Origin: Streptococcus mitis SK564
GTDB lineage: Bacteria > Bacillota > Bacilli > Lactobacillales > Streptococcaceae
DNA: 64,000 bases
Reading direction: 5' to 3'
Assembly: GCF_000148525.1 (NCBI RefSeq)
Contig: NZ_AEDU01000022.1
Coordinates: 62,001-126,000 of the forward strand
In this document: positions 48,878-59,530 of the stretch, piece by piece
Layout: each line of letters begins with the position of its first letter
Numbering within the stretch: position 1 is the stretch's first letter
Position numbers and translations under genes: made by a program
Notes under the pieces: generated by a model
What the model saw: the letters and a program-made list of their open reading frames with translations, nothing else
Told to the model about the DNA's origin: nothing
Databases searched by the model: none

Positions 48878-49859
48878 TTTCAATAATTTTGTGGGCGATT
48901 AACTGACGGTAACAAATTTGCTTATTGCTCTTAGCATCGTTGATAATCTGAAGAATCGTTTCAAATGATGTTTGACCAAGTTCTAGGCTATTGATATCGA
49001 CATAGGCCGCCAAGTTGAGCTTGGGATTGACTGAGTCGAAGCTGAGAACAGGGACATCCAGTTGGTGCTTAGCGATGTAGTCACAGACCCCTTCAGCTAG
49101 GAGGCTATCAGTTGTGATGATAGCATCAATCATAGGATCGTGTTTAAACAAACGCTTACTAAATTGATAGCCCTTTTCTTCTAGAAATTCGTTCGCAAAA
49201 TAGGTCAAGTTACTATCAAGAGGCAGTTGGTACTGTTTGAGTGCTGACTCATAGCCTGTTAAACGGTCTTGTGTTACGAAGAGTCTCTTAGTCCCTCCAA
49301 TAAAGGCAATTCGTTTGCATCCTTTTTTGATGAAATATTCAGTCGCATCAAAGCCAGCTTGAACGTTGTCATTATCGACAAGTGGAATGAAGGGAGATAG
49401 AGATTTACCTAAGATAAGGAAAGGAAATTGCTCGTCTGCTACTAACTTAACCAAAGGGTCCTCTTCTTGGGCATAGAGGAAAATCAAACCATCTACACGC
49501 TTACCATAGACCATCTGAGAAATAGCTTTAAGACGCTCTTTGGCATCTTTACCTGTTGCAATCTGAATGGCGTAGTGGTTTTTAGATGCGACTTGAGAGA
49601 TGCCACGTAGGACTGATGGAAAGAAAGGATTCTGGTAGAAGGCATCTGAGTCATCAGGAAGAACTAAGCCGATAACTTGGGTATAACTGCTTACCAAACT
49701 GCGAGCATTGAGGTTGGGGTGGTAATTGAGCTCCTTCATAGCCTTGCGAACGCGTTTTTTAGTTTCGTCGCTAATGGTTGATTTATTTTGAATAACACGG
49801 GTTACGGTTGAAGGCGAAACACCAGCAGCCTTGGCCACGTCTTTAATCGTAACGGGCAT
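48873..49859 (-). CDS. malR: Maltose/maltodextrin operon repressor
   Basis: A 328-residue LacI-family repressor. The HTH is TIKDVAKAAGVSPSTVTRVIQNKSTISDETKKRVRKAMKELNYHPN. A periplasmic-binding-protein-like sugar domain (~60-328) follows, with IGLVLPDDS, FIGGT and DAIITTDSLLAEGV. It binds the CGCAAACG operators at malX and malM and is released by maltose or maltodextrin in pneumococcus. Transcribed away from malA, 10 bp apart. Confidence 0.93.
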   Translation of the reverse strand: MPVTIKDVAKAAGVSPSTVTRVIQNKSTISDETKKRVRKAMKELNYHPNLNARSLVSSYTQVIGLVLPDDSDAFYQNPFFPSVLRGISQVASKNHYAIQIATGKDAKERLKAISQMVYGKRVDGLIFLYAQEEDPLVKLVADEQFPFLILGKSLSPFIPLVDNDNVQAGFDATEYFIKKGCKRIAFIGGTKRLFVTQDRLTGYESALKQYQLPLDSNLTYFANEFLEEKGYQFSKRLFKHDPMIDAIITTDSLLAEGVCDYIAKHQLDVPVLSFDSVNPKLNLAAYVDINSLELGQTSFETILQIINDAKSNKQICYRQLIAHKIIEK

Positions 49860-49868
49860 AAAAATCTC

Positions 49869-50669
49869 CTATTTATGGTAATCTGGATCACGAAAATGCG
49901 TTTTATAAAAGATAGTGACCAGATAAAGGACAAAAAGAATGTTTTGTATAGTGATGAGGTTTGACATATTTTGGCCAAACAATCCCAAAATAAGCGTAAT
50001 CAGAGTCGGCAATCCTAAACAGTTCAAAATAAAATGGTAGCACTCTTTAAAGGTTTTAAATGAAAAGAGGCGTGATTTCTTAGTGATATAAAGGAGAAGA
50101 CTCGCTCCTAGAGAGACGATAAAGAAATTCAAACCAAAGAGGAAACTTGCACCGAGAACTAGGAAGAGACTGATATAGACACGATTTTGCTGGTACCAGT
50201 CTTTAGAAATCGCTTGGGTCAAGCTGTCTTTACTTTTGAAACTCTCAGTCTGAATGGCTCGGTAAGAGACACGGGTCAGTTCTTTACTTTCCTTGCTGAT
50301 GACGAGCTCATTCGTATCGAAATGCAGTTGCAAGTCCTTAGGTAACTCCTTACTTTGACTTGGACCGATCACAATAGAAGGGGCTTGACTAGCTGTTCCT
50401 GTATAAGTTAATTTACCATCAACAATTGCAGCATGCTCAGAGAGATCCTGGACAACCTCATCTGTCAATGGTTCATAGACATTATCGATAAAGGTTTCTA
50501 GCGGATAAGTCTCCTGCGAGCTGTTTTGAATGGCAATGGGTACCATAGACAAGCTGATAAGGAAGATACTGGTAAAGAGTAGTTGAAACCAGTTGAGCCC
50601 GAAACGTTTGGACAGGGGCTTACGAAATCCCCAAATACTTGAAAAATAGGAAAATGGATATGGAAGCAT
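49869..50669 (-). CDS. malA: MalA, DUF1189-family membrane protein of the mal locus
   Basis: A 266-residue protein with an N-terminal helix ([18 protein letters not shown]), an extracytoplasmic ~100-residue domain and about four C-terminal helices, fitting DUF1189. In pneumococcus malA sits with malR in one small operon and its role is still unclear. Gene order is the same here. 10 bp separate it from malR. Confidence 0.85.
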   Translation of the reverse strand: MLPYPFSYFSSIWGFRKPLSKRFGLNWFQLLFTSIFLISLSMVPIAIQNSSQETYPLETFIDNVYEPLTDEVVQDLSEHAAIVDGKLTYTGTASQAPSIVIGPSQSKELPKDLQLHFDTNELVISKESKELTRVSYRAIQTESFKSKDSLTQAISKDWYQQNRVYISLFLVLGASFLFGLNFFIVSLGASLLLYITKKSRLFSFKTFKECYHFILNCLGLPTLITLILGLFGQNMSNLITIQNILFVLYLVTIFYKTHFRDPDYHK

Positions 50670-50814
50670 AGGTGTCTTTCTAAAAGGTGTTTTCTATATG
50701 AGTATTATTATATAGAGAAATGCGCTTTATTTCAAGTCTAGGAGAAAAATTGCTTGCTACAAGGATATTTTTACAGTAACAAGTTTTAAAATGAAAAAGG
50801 GTGGCGGGGATATA

Positions 50815-51657
50815 TTATCCCTTGTCGCCACCACTTGTAAGTCCTGAAACAAAGTTCTTTTGTAGGAAGAAGAAGAGAATACAGATTGGAAGGGCGATGA
50901 GGATAGCACCTGCTGAGAAGTAGGCGATCTTCATGTTTTTCACATTGCTAACGAAGGTTTGGAGACCTACGGCAACAGTAAAGTATTCTTTCTCACGAAG
51001 CAAGAAACTAGAGAGGATGTAGTCTCCAAAAGGTCCCATGAAGGCCCAGAGAGCTTGTACGGCAACCATTGGGCGAACAAGTGGAAGAACAATTTGCCAG
51101 AAGCGGCGGAAGTGTCCTGCACCGTCTAGTTTTGCAGATTCGTCTAGAGACATTGGTACTGTATCGAAGTAGCCCTTCATGAGCCAAGCATTCATCGGGA
51201 TACCACCACCAACGTAGAGGAAGATGAGGAACCAGCTGTGGTTAAGGGCGTTCAACATAAGCGCCATAACGAAGAAGGCTGTCAAAGCGGCCATAGTTGG
51301 CACCATTTGGATAATCAAGAAGAAGACCAAACTTTGTTTACGAGCCAAGAAATTGTAACGGCTATAAGCATAACCAGCAAGTACGATAATACTTGTTTGA
51401 ACAGCCATAGTAATTAAGGCGATAATCAAAGTGTTGAGGTACCAAGTACCGTACAAGGTTTCAGTGAAGAGGCCTTTAAAGTTATCAAAATTGAGGTCGA
51501 TATTAGTATCTAGTTTAAAGGCTGAGACGTTACCTGCTTTAAAGGCTGACATGATGGTAATCAAAAGTGGATAGATAATCACGATTGATAGGCCAATTAA
51601 GTAGAGGTAAGTAAGGGTTTGAGTCAGTCTACGTTTGAGTTTAATTGAGTTATTCAT
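50815..51657 (-). CDS. malD: Maltodextrin ABC permease MalD (MalG-like)
   Basis: A 280-residue permease with six membrane helices and the EAA loop ([24 protein letters not shown]). It pairs with MalC to import maltodextrins. ATG 51657 is 9 bases after GGAGG and 1 bp after the malC stop; ATG 51666 lies too close to the ribosome site. The system lacks its own ATPase gene here, so a shared sugar ATPase (MsmK type) is expected. Confidence 0.92.
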   Translation of the reverse strand: MNNSIKLKRRLTQTLTYLYLIGLSIVIIYPLLITIMSAFKAGNVSAFKLDTNIDLNFDNFKGLFTETLYGTWYLNTLIIALITMAVQTSIIVLAGYAYSRYNFLARKQSLVFFLIIQMVPTMAALTAFFVMALMLNALNHSWFLIFLYVGGGIPMNAWLMKGYFDTVPMSLDESAKLDGAGHFRRFWQIVLPLVRPMVAVQALWAFMGPFGDYILSSFLLREKEYFTVAVGLQTFVSNVKNMKIAYFSAGAILIALPICILFFFLQKNFVSGLTSGGDKG

Positions 51658-51658
51658 C

Positions 51659-52951
51659 TTAGACATCCTCCATATCAAATGCGTGTAGTTTCTTGAATGC
51701 GATCATAGAGATTGAGATGACAATGATAGAGATAATCAAGGTAACAGCTGCCGCCATTGAGTATTGAGGAGATGTACCTGTTGTCAAACGGTAAATCCAT
51801 GAGATTAAGATATCGGTTGAACCAGCTCCACCACCGACACTACCAGGACCTCCACCATTGAAGAGGTACATGATAGAGAAGTTGTTAAAGTTGAAGGTGT
51901 ATTGGCTAATCAAAGTAGGTGCTGCAACAGCCAAGATCATTGGGAAAGTGATGTTGCGGAATTTTTGCCAAGCATTAGCACCGTCAATATAAGCTGCTTC
52001 GTAAAGGTCGTTAGGAATAGATTGTAAGATACCTAAAGTTAAAACGTAGATGTATGGGAATCCAAGCCAACCTTGCATCATAATCAAGGCAACCTTTGTC
52101 CAAGTAGGGTCTGTTTTCCAAGGGATAAGAGCACCATCAAGGAAAGGAAGGAATTTAGCAAAGATCGGCAAGACTTGAGTGTTGATAGCACCGACACTAT
52201 CATTAAACATGTTTGAGAATGTCAAGATAGTGATGAAGGCTGGGACAGCCCAAGGAAGAAGGAAAATAACACCAAAGATACGTTTTCCTTTGATAAATGG
52301 TTGGTTAGCAATGATAGCTGTGAAGATACCAATCACGATCTGTAAAGTTGAGGCAGATAAAGCCCAAATGATAGTCCAAGAAAGAACAGAACCGAAGGCA
52401 GAACGGAAGGTACTCAAGCTCCAAATGTTTGTAAAGTTTGTCAAACCAACCCAGTCCAACAATTTGTTTGGTGGCAAGTGTTGGAAGTCGTAGTTAGTAA
52501 AGGCAATCATCAAGGTTACGATAACTGGGAAGATGATTGCAAAAGTCATGGCAATATAAGATGGAATGATCAAGAGGTAAGGGAAGCCATTTTCATAGAT
52601 TCCTTTGACCATTTCTTTAAAGGTAAGTGCTACTGGAATACCATTATTAATGTGTTTAGCAGTTGTATGTGCATCTTTAATATTTGAGAAATAAAAGAGT
52701 ACATAAACAACTACAAAGATTAAATGGAAGGCACCACGAATCAGCATAAAGAGGGAATTGTCACGACCTGGCTTGTCACCAAGAGTGATGAGATTGCTCA
52801 ATTCAGGGGCTGCAAGTGCTAGGAAATAAAGGACAAATACGATGGTTACACCAAGGAAGATAAAACCTTTGGCCTTTTGTTTATTGTAAATCTGTCCTAA
52901 CCCAGGAATGATAGACAGCAGGGCTGCTTTACTAGGTTGTTGCTTTTCCAT
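51659..52951 (-). CDS. malC: Maltodextrin ABC permease MalC (MalF-like)
   Basis: A 430-residue permease with an N-terminal extension of helices (the [14 protein letters not shown] motif also seen in some MalF-type proteins). The binding-protein-dependent permease core has EAA loop [23 protein letters not shown] take ATG 52951, after AAGGAG; the in-frame ATG 52966 is upstream of that site. Partner of MalD and MalX. Confidence 0.92.
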   Translation of the reverse strand: MEKQQPSKAALLSIIPGLGQIYNKQKAKGFIFLGVTIVFVLYFLALAAPELSNLITLGDKPGRDNSLFMLIRGAFHLIFVVVYVLFYFSNIKDAHTTAKHINNGIPVALTFKEMVKGIYENGFPYLLIIPSYIAMTFAIIFPVIVTLMIAFTNYDFQHLPPNKLLDWVGLTNFTNIWSLSTFRSAFGSVLSWTIIWALSASTLQIVIGIFTAIIANQPFIKGKRIFGVIFLLPWAVPAFITILTFSNMFNDSVGAINTQVLPIFAKFLPFLDGALIPWKTDPTWTKVALIMMQGWLGFPYIYVLTLGILQSIPNDLYEAAYIDGANAWQKFRNITFPMILAVAAPTLISQYTFNFNNFSIMYLFNGGGPGSVGGGAGSTDILISWIYRLTTGTSPQYSMAAAVTLIISIIVISISMIAFKKLHAFDMEDV

Positions 52952-53018
52952 AATAACTCCTTTCATAGGATACTGGTTTCTAGATAAAACCTAAACTATT
53001 TGTGTTTTTGTTGATAAA

Positions 53019-53052
53019 TTCAAAGGGGGATTTGATTTCCACCCCCCTTGAA
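53019..53052 (-). other. Intercistronic stem-loop between malX and malC
   Basis: TTCAAAGGGGG and CCCCCCTTGAA pair around a 12-base loop. Such structures commonly stabilise the binding-protein mRNA or reduce readthrough to the permeases. Confidence 0.65.
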
Positions 53053-53060
53053 CAAATTTT

Positions 53061-54332
53061 TTATTCACCAAATTTTTGTTTGATTGTTTCTTTGATCAAT
53101 GTTACAGCATCGTTAGCAGCTGTTTTAGCATCTTTCTTACCACTTACAGCTTCAAACAACATTGTTTTAGCTGGGTCCCAAACAGCTGACATTTGAGAGA
53201 TGTTTGGCATTGGTTGAGCGTTCTTGAACTGTTTGATAACAGCTGTTGTCAACTCATCATTTTTACCTTCAGCGTATGAACGAGCTTCAGTGTTAGCTGG
53301 GATTTCATTAGTTTTATCGTAGAAGGCTTTTTGTTGTTCAGTTGAAACAAGGAAGTCTACAAATTTTTGAGCAGCTTCAAGGTTCTTAGTGCTTGATGGG
53401 ATGATCCAAGCTTTACCACCACCAAATGCTGCGTAGTCTTTTCCGTTTGGAAGAGTTGGGATAGTTGCAACACCGTAGTTTACTTTAGCGTCTTTGAAGG
53501 CTTGAGCTTTCCAAGGTCCATCGATGATAGCAGCTGTTTTACCTTCTTGGAATTGAGTTTGGATTAGGTTTCCAGCTCCTTCAGTATCTTGCATACCTTT
53601 AGGCCATTTTTCATACCAAGTTTTAGCGTATTCTACACCTTTGATAGCGCCGTCGTTTGCAAGACCGATGTCTTTAGCGTCTTTACCGTTTTGTCCGAAT
53701 ACGTAACCGCCGTTACCAGCAAGAAGTCCGTATGCAAAGTAGAAGTTTGTCCAGTCAGCTAGGAAAGCAGAAGTTTTTCCATCTTCTCCAGCGAATGCGT
53801 ATTTGCTATCTTTAGCAAGGTTTTCCAAGTCAGCAAATGTTTTTGGAGCTTCTTTTACCAAGTCTTTGTTGTAGTACATAACAAGTGACTCGATAACGGC
53901 AGGAGCACCGTAAACTTTACCGTCAGCAGCTGTTACAAGAGATTTAGTTTTATCATCTGTTTTAGCACCGTCGCTCAATTTCACTTCTGAAAGTTGTCCG
54001 TCAGTACCAAGGCTACCTACACGGTCGTATGGAGCCATCATAACGTCAGGAGCTTGACCTGATTGGTTGTCAAGAGAAAGTTTGTCAAGCCCACCCATTT
54101 GGTCACCAGATTTGATGTTAACTGTTGTTCCTGATTGTTCTTTATAAGCTTTAGCTACTGTTTCAGCATAAGCTTTGTATTGGTCCTCAACGTAAAGAGT
54201 GATTTCTTTCGCTTCAGATGAACCAGAATCAGCAGGCTTATCAGCAGTTTTGCTTCCGCAAGCTACCAAAAGCAAGCTAGCAAGTGTAACAGTTCCAAGC
54301 ACAGCAGCGCTCTTCATGAATTTAGATGACAT
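53061..54332 (-). CDS. malX: Maltodextrin-binding lipoprotein
   Basis: A 423-residue solute-binding protein of cluster B. The lipoprotein signal ends LLLVAC with the lipidated Cys at 25. The mature part has EITLYVEDQYKAYAETVAKAYKEQSG, MMAPYDRVGSLG, AAIIDGPWKAQAF and AAFGGGKAWIIPSSTKN. It captures maltodextrins outside the membrane for MalCD. First gene of the leftward malXCD operon; the MalR operator overlaps its promoter. Confidence 0.95.
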   Translation of the reverse strand: MSSKFMKSAAVLGTVTLASLLLVACGSKTADKPADSGSSEAKEITLYVEDQYKAYAETVAKAYKEQSGTTVNIKSGDQMGGLDKLSLDNQSGQAPDVMMAPYDRVGSLGTDGQLSEVKLSDGAKTDDKTKSLVTAADGKVYGAPAVIESLVMYYNKDLVKEAPKTFADLENLAKDSKYAFAGEDGKTSAFLADWTNFYFAYGLLAGNGGYVFGQNGKDAKDIGLANDGAIKGVEYAKTWYEKWPKGMQDTEGAGNLIQTQFQEGKTAAIIDGPWKAQAFKDAKVNYGVATIPTLPNGKDYAAFGGGKAWIIPSSTKNLEAAQKFVDFLVSTEQQKAFYDKTNEIPANTEARSYAEGKNDELTTAVIKQFKNAQPMPNISQMSAVWDPAKTMLFEAVSGKKDAKTAANDAVTLIKETIKQKFGE

Positions 54333-54372
54333 AGTGTATTCCTCCTAAAGAATAACAAATTTTATAATGAGG

Positions 54373-54389
54373 AAACGCAAACGTTTTCC
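54373..54389 (-). promoter_or_regulatory. MalR operator at malX
   Basis: ACGCAAACGTTTTCC, a near-palindromic LacI-type site just downstream of the malX -10, positioned to block initiation. A partner site is at 54758-54773. Confidence 0.85.
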
Positions 54390-54400
54390 TTTATGGGACT

Positions 54401-54429
54401 AGTATAGCACAAATAGAAAACGGTTGCAA
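54401..54429 (-). promoter_or_regulatory. malX promoter
   Basis: Minus strand TTGCAA (54424-54429), a 17-bp spacer and TATACT (54401-54406) with extended TG. Confidence 0.85.
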
Positions 54430-54722
54430 GTGTTTTTTGTAAAAATTTTAAAAAAATTTCACGGAAAGGGTAAGCGTTTTATTTGTTTATAATAGAAGAA
54501 AAGTTAGAAAATATATTTTCATGCTTTTACTGAAATTATTTAGGGAAACGATTGCCTAGATTTTGAACAAAAAATAAATTGCTCTAGACCAAAAGTAGGC
54601 TAAGTTGAGCCTTCTATTTGTAGTTGAAGAAGGTTTTGTAAATAGAAAAGAAAAATGTATATGTATACATAAAGAAGGACAAGTTTTTTTAAAAAAATAA
54701 TCAAAAAGTTTTTTAAAAACGC
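54430..54722. other. AT-rich intergenic region between malX and malM
   Basis: No gene is seen. It contains oligo-A and oligo-T tracts (likely bent DNA) between the two divergent MalR-controlled promoters. Confidence 0.6.
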
Positions 54723-54773
54723 TTGCATTTGTCGGGAAAATACGCTATAATTATCTTAACGCAAACGTTTGCG
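54723..54773 (+). promoter_or_regulatory. malM promoter and MalR operator
   Basis: TTGCAT (54723-54728), a 17-bp spacer and TATAAT (54746-54751), followed by the perfect palindrome CGCAAACGTTTGCG (54760-54773). Confidence 0.9.
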
Positions 54774-54817
54774 CCCAAAAATGAAAATTTAAACTACAAA
54801 TACACGAGGTGTTGTTT

Positions 54818-56335
54818 ATGAAAAAACGTCAAAGTGGTGTGTTGATGCACATCTCTTCTCTTCCAGGAGCATACGGAATCGGATCATTTGGTCAAAGTGC
54901 TTACGACTTCGTTGATTTCTTGGTCCGTACAAAACAACGTTACTGGCAAATCCTTCCATTAGGAACAACTAGTTACGGAGATTCTCCTTACCAGTCTTTC
55001 TCAGCCTTCGCAGGAAACACTCATTTTATCGATTTGGATATCTTGGTGGAGCAAGGTTTGTTGGAAGCAAGTGACCTTGAAGGAGTTGACTTTGGTAGCG
55101 ATGCGTCTGAAGTTGACTATGCTAAGATTTACTATGCACGTCGTCCTCTTTTAGAAAAAGCGGTGAAACGTTTCTTTGAAGTCGGAGATGTTAAAGATTT
55201 TGAGAAATTTGCTCAAGACAACCAATCATGGCTTGAGCTCTTTGCTGAGTATATGGCTATCAAAGAGCATTTTGAAAATCTTGCTTGGACTGAATGGCCA
55301 GATGCTGATGCTCGTGCTCGTAAAGCTTCAGCGCTTGAAAGCTACCGTGAGCAATTGGCAGACAAGTTGGTTTACCACCGTGTGACTCAGTACTTCTTCT
55401 TCCAACAATGGTTGAAATTGAAAGCTTACGCTAACGACAACCACATTGAAATCGTTGGGGACATGCCAATCTACGTAGCGGAAGATTCAAGCGATATGTG
55501 GGCAAATCCACATCTCTTCAAGACAGATGTCAACGGTAAGGCAACTTGCATCGCAGGATGCCCACCAGATGAATTTTCTGCAACTGGTCAGCTTTGGGGT
55601 AACCCAATCTATGACTGGGAAGCAATGGATAAAGACGGCTACAAATGGTGGATTGAACGCTTGCGTGAAAGCTTCAAAATCTACGATATCGTTCGTATCG
55701 ACCACTTCCGTGGTTTCGAATCTTACTGGGAAATCCCTGCTGGTTCCGATACAGCAGCACCTGGTGAGTGGGTGAAAGGTCCAGGCTACAAGCTTTTTGC
55801 AGCCGTTAAGGAAGAACTTGGTGAGCTAAATATCATCGCTGAAGACCTTGGCTTCATGACTGATGAAGTTATTGAGTTGCGTGAACGTACTGGCTTCCCA
55901 GGAATGAAGATTCTTCAATTTGCTTTCAACCCAGAAGACGAAAGTATCGATAGTCCACACTTGGCACCTGCTAACTCAGTTATGTACACAGGAACACACG
56001 ATAACAACACGGTCCTTGGTTGGTACCGTAACGAGATTGATGATGAGACTCGTGAGTACATGGCTCGCTACACTAACCGTAAAGAATACGAAACAGTTCC
56101 ACACGCTATGCTTCGTACAGTCTTTTCATCAGTTAGCTTCATGGCAATTGCAACTATGCAAGATTTGCTAGAATTGGATGAGACAGCTCGTATGAACTTC
56201 CCATCTACCCTTGGTGGAAACTGGTCTTGGCGTATGACTGAAGATCAATTGACACCAGCTGTCGAGGAAGGCTTGCTTGACTTGACAACAATCTATCGCC
56301 GAATCAATGAAAATTTGGTAGAATTAAAGAAATAA
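54818..56335 (+). CDS. malM: 4-alpha-glucanotransferase (amylomaltase)
   Basis: A 505-residue GH77 enzyme. The catalytic Asp is in [10 protein letters not shown] (~292), the acid/base Glu in [10 protein letters not shown], and the third acidic residue in [12 protein letters not shown]. It rearranges alpha-1,4-glucans and releases glucose in the cytosol. ATG 54818 has GAGGTG upstream; the in-frame start at 54809 overlaps it. malP follows 25 bp later. Confidence 0.95.
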   Translation: MKKRQSGVLMHISSLPGAYGIGSFGQSAYDFVDFLVRTKQRYWQILPLGTTSYGDSPYQSFSAFAGNTHFIDLDILVEQGLLEASDLEGVDFGSDASEVDYAKIYYARRPLLEKAVKRFFEVGDVKDFEKFAQDNQSWLELFAEYMAIKEHFENLAWTEWPDADARARKASALESYREQLADKLVYHRVTQYFFFQQWLKLKAYANDNHIEIVGDMPIYVAEDSSDMWANPHLFKTDVNGKATCIAGCPPDEFSATGQLWGNPIYDWEAMDKDGYKWWIERLRESFKIYDIVRIDHFRGFESYWEIPAGSDTAAPGEWVKGPGYKLFAAVKEELGELNIIAEDLGFMTDEVIELRERTGFPGMKILQFAFNPEDESIDSPHLAPANSVMYTGTHDNNTVLGWYRNEIDDETREYMARYTNRKEYETVPHAMLRTVFSSVSFMAIATMQDLLELDETARMNFPSTLGGNWSWRMTEDQLTPAVEEGLLDLTTIYRRINENLVELKK

Positions 56336-56360
56336 TACAATATCAGGAGACACCTTAAAC

Positions 56361-58619
56361 ATGTTATCACTACAAGAATTTGTACAAAATCGTTACAATA
56401 AAACCATTGCAGAATGTAGCAATGAAGAGCTTTACCTTGCTCTTCTTAACTACAGCAAGCTTGCAAGCAGCCAAAAACCAGTCAACACTGGTAAGAAAAA
56501 AGTTTACTATATCTCAGCTGAGTTCTTGATTGGTAAACTCTTGTCAAACAACTTGATCAACCTTGGTCTTTACGACGATGTCAAAAAAGAACTTGCGGCT
56601 GCAGGTAAAGACTTGATCGAAGTTGAAGAAGTTGAATTGGAACCATCTCTTGGTAATGGTGGTTTGGGACGTTTGGCTGCCTGCTTTATCGACTCAATTG
56701 CGACTCTTGGTTTGAATGGTGACGGTGTTGGTCTTAACTACCACTTTGGTCTTTTCCAACAAGTTCTTAAAAACAACCAACAAGAAACAATTCCAAATGC
56801 ATGGTTGACAGAGCAAAACTGGTTGGTTCGCTCAAGCCGTAGCTACCAAGTACCATTTGCAGACTTTACTTTGACATCAACTCTTTACGATATTGATGTT
56901 ACTGGTTATGAAACAGCAACTAAAAACCGCTTGCGTTTGTTTGACTTGGATTCAGTTGATTCTTCTATTATTAAAGATGGTATCAACTTTGACAAGACAG
57001 ATATCGCTCGCAACTTGACTCTCTTCCTTTACCCAGATGATAGTGACCGTCAAGGTGAATTGCTACGTATCTTCCAACAATACTTCATGGTTTCAAACGG
57101 TGCGCAATTGATCATCGACGAAGCAATCGAAAAAGGAAGCAACTTGCATGACCTTGCTGACTACGCAGTTGTACAAATCAACGATACTCACCCATCAATG
57201 GTTATCCCTGAATTGATCCGTCTTTTGACTGCACGTGGTATCGAGCTTGACGAAGCAATTTCAATCGTTCGTAGCATGACTGCCTACACTAACCACACAA
57301 TCCTTGCTGAAGCCCTTGAAAAATGGCCTCTTGAATTCTTGCAAGAAGTGGTTCCTCACTTGGTACCAATCATCGAAGAATTGGACCGTCGCGTGAAAGC
57401 AGAATACAAAGATCCAGCTGTTCAAATTATCGATGAGAGCGGACGTGTTCACATGGCCCACATGGATATCCACTACGGATACAGCGTTAACGGGGTAGCA
57501 GCGCTCCACACTGAAATCTTGAAAAATTCTGAGTTGAAAGCTTTCTACGACCTTTACCCAGAAAAATTCAACAATAAAACAAACGGTATCACTTTCCGTC
57601 GTTGGCTCATGCATGCTAACCCAAGATTGTCTCACTACTTGGATGAGATTCTTGGAGATGGTTGGCACCATGAAGCAGATGAGCTTGAAAAACTCTTGTC
57701 TTATGAAGACAAAGCAGCTGTCAAAGAAAAATTGGAAAGCATCAAGGCTCATAACAAACGTAAATTGGCTCGTCACTTGAAAGAACACCAAGGTGTGGAA
57801 ATCAATACAAACTCTATCTTTGATATCCAAATCAAACGTCTTCACGAGTACAAACGCCAACAAATGAACGCTTTGTACGTGATCCACAAATACCTTGACA
57901 TCAAAGCTGGTAACATCCCTGCTCGCCCAATCACAATCTTCTTTGGTGGTAAAGCAGCTCCAGCCTACACAATCGCTCAAGATATCATCCACTTGATTCT
58001 TTGCATGTCAGAAGTTATTGCTAACGATCCAGCAGTAGCTCCACACTTGCAAGTTGTTATGGTTGAAAACTACAACGTTACTGCAGCAAGCTTCCTTATC
58101 CCAGCATGTGATATCTCAGAACAAATCTCACTTGCTTCTAAAGAAGCTTCAGGTACTGGTAACATGAAATTCATGTTGAACGGAGCTTTGACTCTTGGTA
58201 CTATGGACGGTGCTAACGTGGAAATCGCTGAGTTGGTCGGTGACGAAAACATCTACATCTTTGGTGAAGATTCAGAAACTGTTATCGACCTTTACGCAAA
58301 AGCAGCTTACAAATCAAGCGAATTCTACGCTCGTGAAGCTATCAAACCATTGGTTGACTTCATCGTTAGCGATGCAGTTCTTGCAGCTGGAAACAAAGAG
58401 CGCTTGGAACGTCTTTACAATGAATTGATCAACAAAGACTGGTTCATGACTCTTCTTGACTTGGAAGACTACATCAAAGTCAAAGAGCAAATGTTGGCTG
58501 ACTACGAAGACCGTGACGCATGGTTGGATAAAGTCATCGTTAACATTTCTAAAGCAGGATTCTTCTCATCTGACCGTACAATCGCTCAGTATAACGAAGA
58601 TATCTGGCACTTGAACTAA
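56361..58619 (+). CDS. malP: Maltodextrin/glycogen phosphorylase
   Basis: A 752-residue GT35 phosphorylase. Substrate and PLP-site motifs are [29 protein letters not shown] and [28 protein letters not shown], where Lys ~603 carries PLP. It shortens maltodextrins to glucose-1-phosphate. It shows strong codon bias toward highly expressed usage. Its stop codon shares its last base with the RUP-like repeat. Confidence 0.96.
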   Translation: MLSLQEFVQNRYNKTIAECSNEELYLALLNYSKLASSQKPVNTGKKKVYYISAEFLIGKLLSNNLINLGLYDDVKKELAAAGKDLIEVEEVELEPSLGNGGLGRLAACFIDSIATLGLNGDGVGLNYHFGLFQQVLKNNQQETIPNAWLTEQNWLVRSSRSYQVPFADFTLTSTLYDIDVTGYETATKNRLRLFDLDSVDSSIIKDGINFDKTDIARNLTLFLYPDDSDRQGELLRIFQQYFMVSNGAQLIIDEAIEKGSNLHDLADYAVVQINDTHPSMVIPELIRLLTARGIELDEAISIVRSMTAYTNHTILAEALEKWPLEFLQEVVPHLVPIIEELDRRVKAEYKDPAVQIIDESGRVHMAHMDIHYGYSVNGVAALHTEILKNSELKAFYDLYPEKFNNKTNGITFRRWLMHANPRLSHYLDEILGDGWHHEADELEKLLSYEDKAAVKEKLESIKAHNKRKLARHLKEHQGVEINTNSIFDIQIKRLHEYKRQQMNALYVIHKYLDIKAGNIPARPITIFFGGKAAPAYTIAQDIIHLILCMSEVIANDPAVAPHLQVVMVENYNVTAASFLIPACDISEQISLASKEASGTGNMKFMLNGALTLGTMDGANVEIAELVGDENIYIFGEDSETVIDLYAKAAYKSSEFYAREAIKPLVDFIVSDAVLAAGNKERLERLYNELINKDWFMTLLDLEDYIKVKEQMLADYEDRDAWLDKVIVNISKAGFFSSDRTIAQYNEDIWHLN

Positions 58620-58723
58620 TACTCTTCGAAAATCAAATTCAAACCACGTCAGCGTTGCCTTGCCGTACTCAAGTACAGCCTGCGGCTAGCTTCCTAGTTT
58701 GCTCTTTGATTTTCATTGAGTAT
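58619..58723. repeat. RUP-like repeat, 105-bp copy abutting malP
   Basis: It begins with the final A of the malP stop codon and ends GATTTTCATTGAGTAT; same family as 351-502 and 40335-40438. Confidence 0.78.
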
Positions 58724-58754
58724 AAGATACAAATTCATACTAATACATTTTGTA

Positions 58755-58790
58755 AAAAAGCGAGTTTCGATTGAAATTCGCTTTTTTAAA
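58755..58790 (+). terminator. Terminator downstream of malP
   Basis: AAAAAGCGA and TCGCTTTTTT arms; it lies beyond the RUP-like repeat, so the malMP transcript probably includes the repeat. Confidence 0.8.
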
Positions 58791-58968
58791 TGCTGTGGAT
58801 TTGGGTCAATCTTGTCTAAAAATAGGGAAATCCTAGATACAGTGAAGGCTTTAAATGCTGGTTTTTACTGTCTTCAGCCTTATATTTCTTCGTAGTTGTT
58901 TACCTCATATCTCTTGTATTCGCTTACATAAAGTATTATAATATGATTGTAGGAAAGAAGGTGTTCTT

Positions 58969-59175
58969 ATGTGGAAAAAATATTTTTCAAAATATAGATG
59001 GACGGATTTATTTTGGATTCTATTTGTTATTTTAACATGCCTCTTGGCGGGTAATAGTAATCTTTACCCCCTTACCCATCAAGAAATCTCTTATCATGGG
59101 TGCTTATCGGGAATTACACTTGCCTTATTTCACTTGCTATTCATTGATAAGTTTGTAATTTCGAATCGAAAATAA
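58969..59175 (+). CDS. Small two-TM protein of unknown function
   Basis: A 68-residue protein with two membrane helices (WTDLFWILFVILTCLLAG; LSGITLALFHLLFIDKFVI). TATAAT lies near 58935 and GAAAGAAGG before the ATG. No family recognised. Confidence 0.62.
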   Translation: MWKKYFSKYRWTDLFWILFVILTCLLAGNSNLYPLTHQEISYHGCLSGITLALFHLLFIDKFVISNRK

Positions 59176-59206
59176 AGATTAGAGCTATGCTTGACTGTGT
59201 ACTTTT

Positions 59207-59401
59207 ATGATTGATTTTTGGGGGAAGATTTTGTCTCTGTTATTTATTATTTTAAATTTATTTATTTTGTACAAAATCTATTCTTTGAGGCGGGAGAAAT
59301 CGAAATACTTGATTTATACGGCCTATATCATATTTGGGGTAAATGTACTATATGGTATTCAATGGTTATTAAAAGAACTGATTTCAAAGATTTCCACTTA
59401 A
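59207..59401 (+). CDS. Small membrane protein of unknown function
   Basis: A 64-residue protein with two membrane helices (ILSLLFIILNLFILYKIYSL; LIYTAYIIFGVNVLYGIQWLL) and a basic loop between them. It lacks a strong ribosome site; probably co-transcribed with the preceding small gene. Confidence 0.5.
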   Translation: MIDFWGKILSLLFIILNLFILYKIYSLRREKSKYLIYTAYIIFGVNVLYGIQWLLKELISKIST

Positions 59402-59432
59402 TGTGTATAGAAACTCCAGTGATTTTTGCATA

Positions 59433-59485
59433 ACAAAACGCATAAGATTAAGGTTTTTGAGTACCTGTTCTTATGCGTTTTTGTA
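59433..59485. terminator. Bidirectional terminator before rlmA
   Basis: AAAACGCATAAGA and TCTTATGCGTTTT arms, similar in sequence to the hairpin at 279-337. Confidence 0.8.
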
Positions 59486-59530
59486 ATATTAAAGATTTTC
59501 GGTAAGTTTTATACCTTTGGGAAGTCTAGT

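Noticed and set aside
57261..57992. Long antisense frame inside malP (243 codons)
   Set aside because: Shadow of a strongly supported, highly biased gene.
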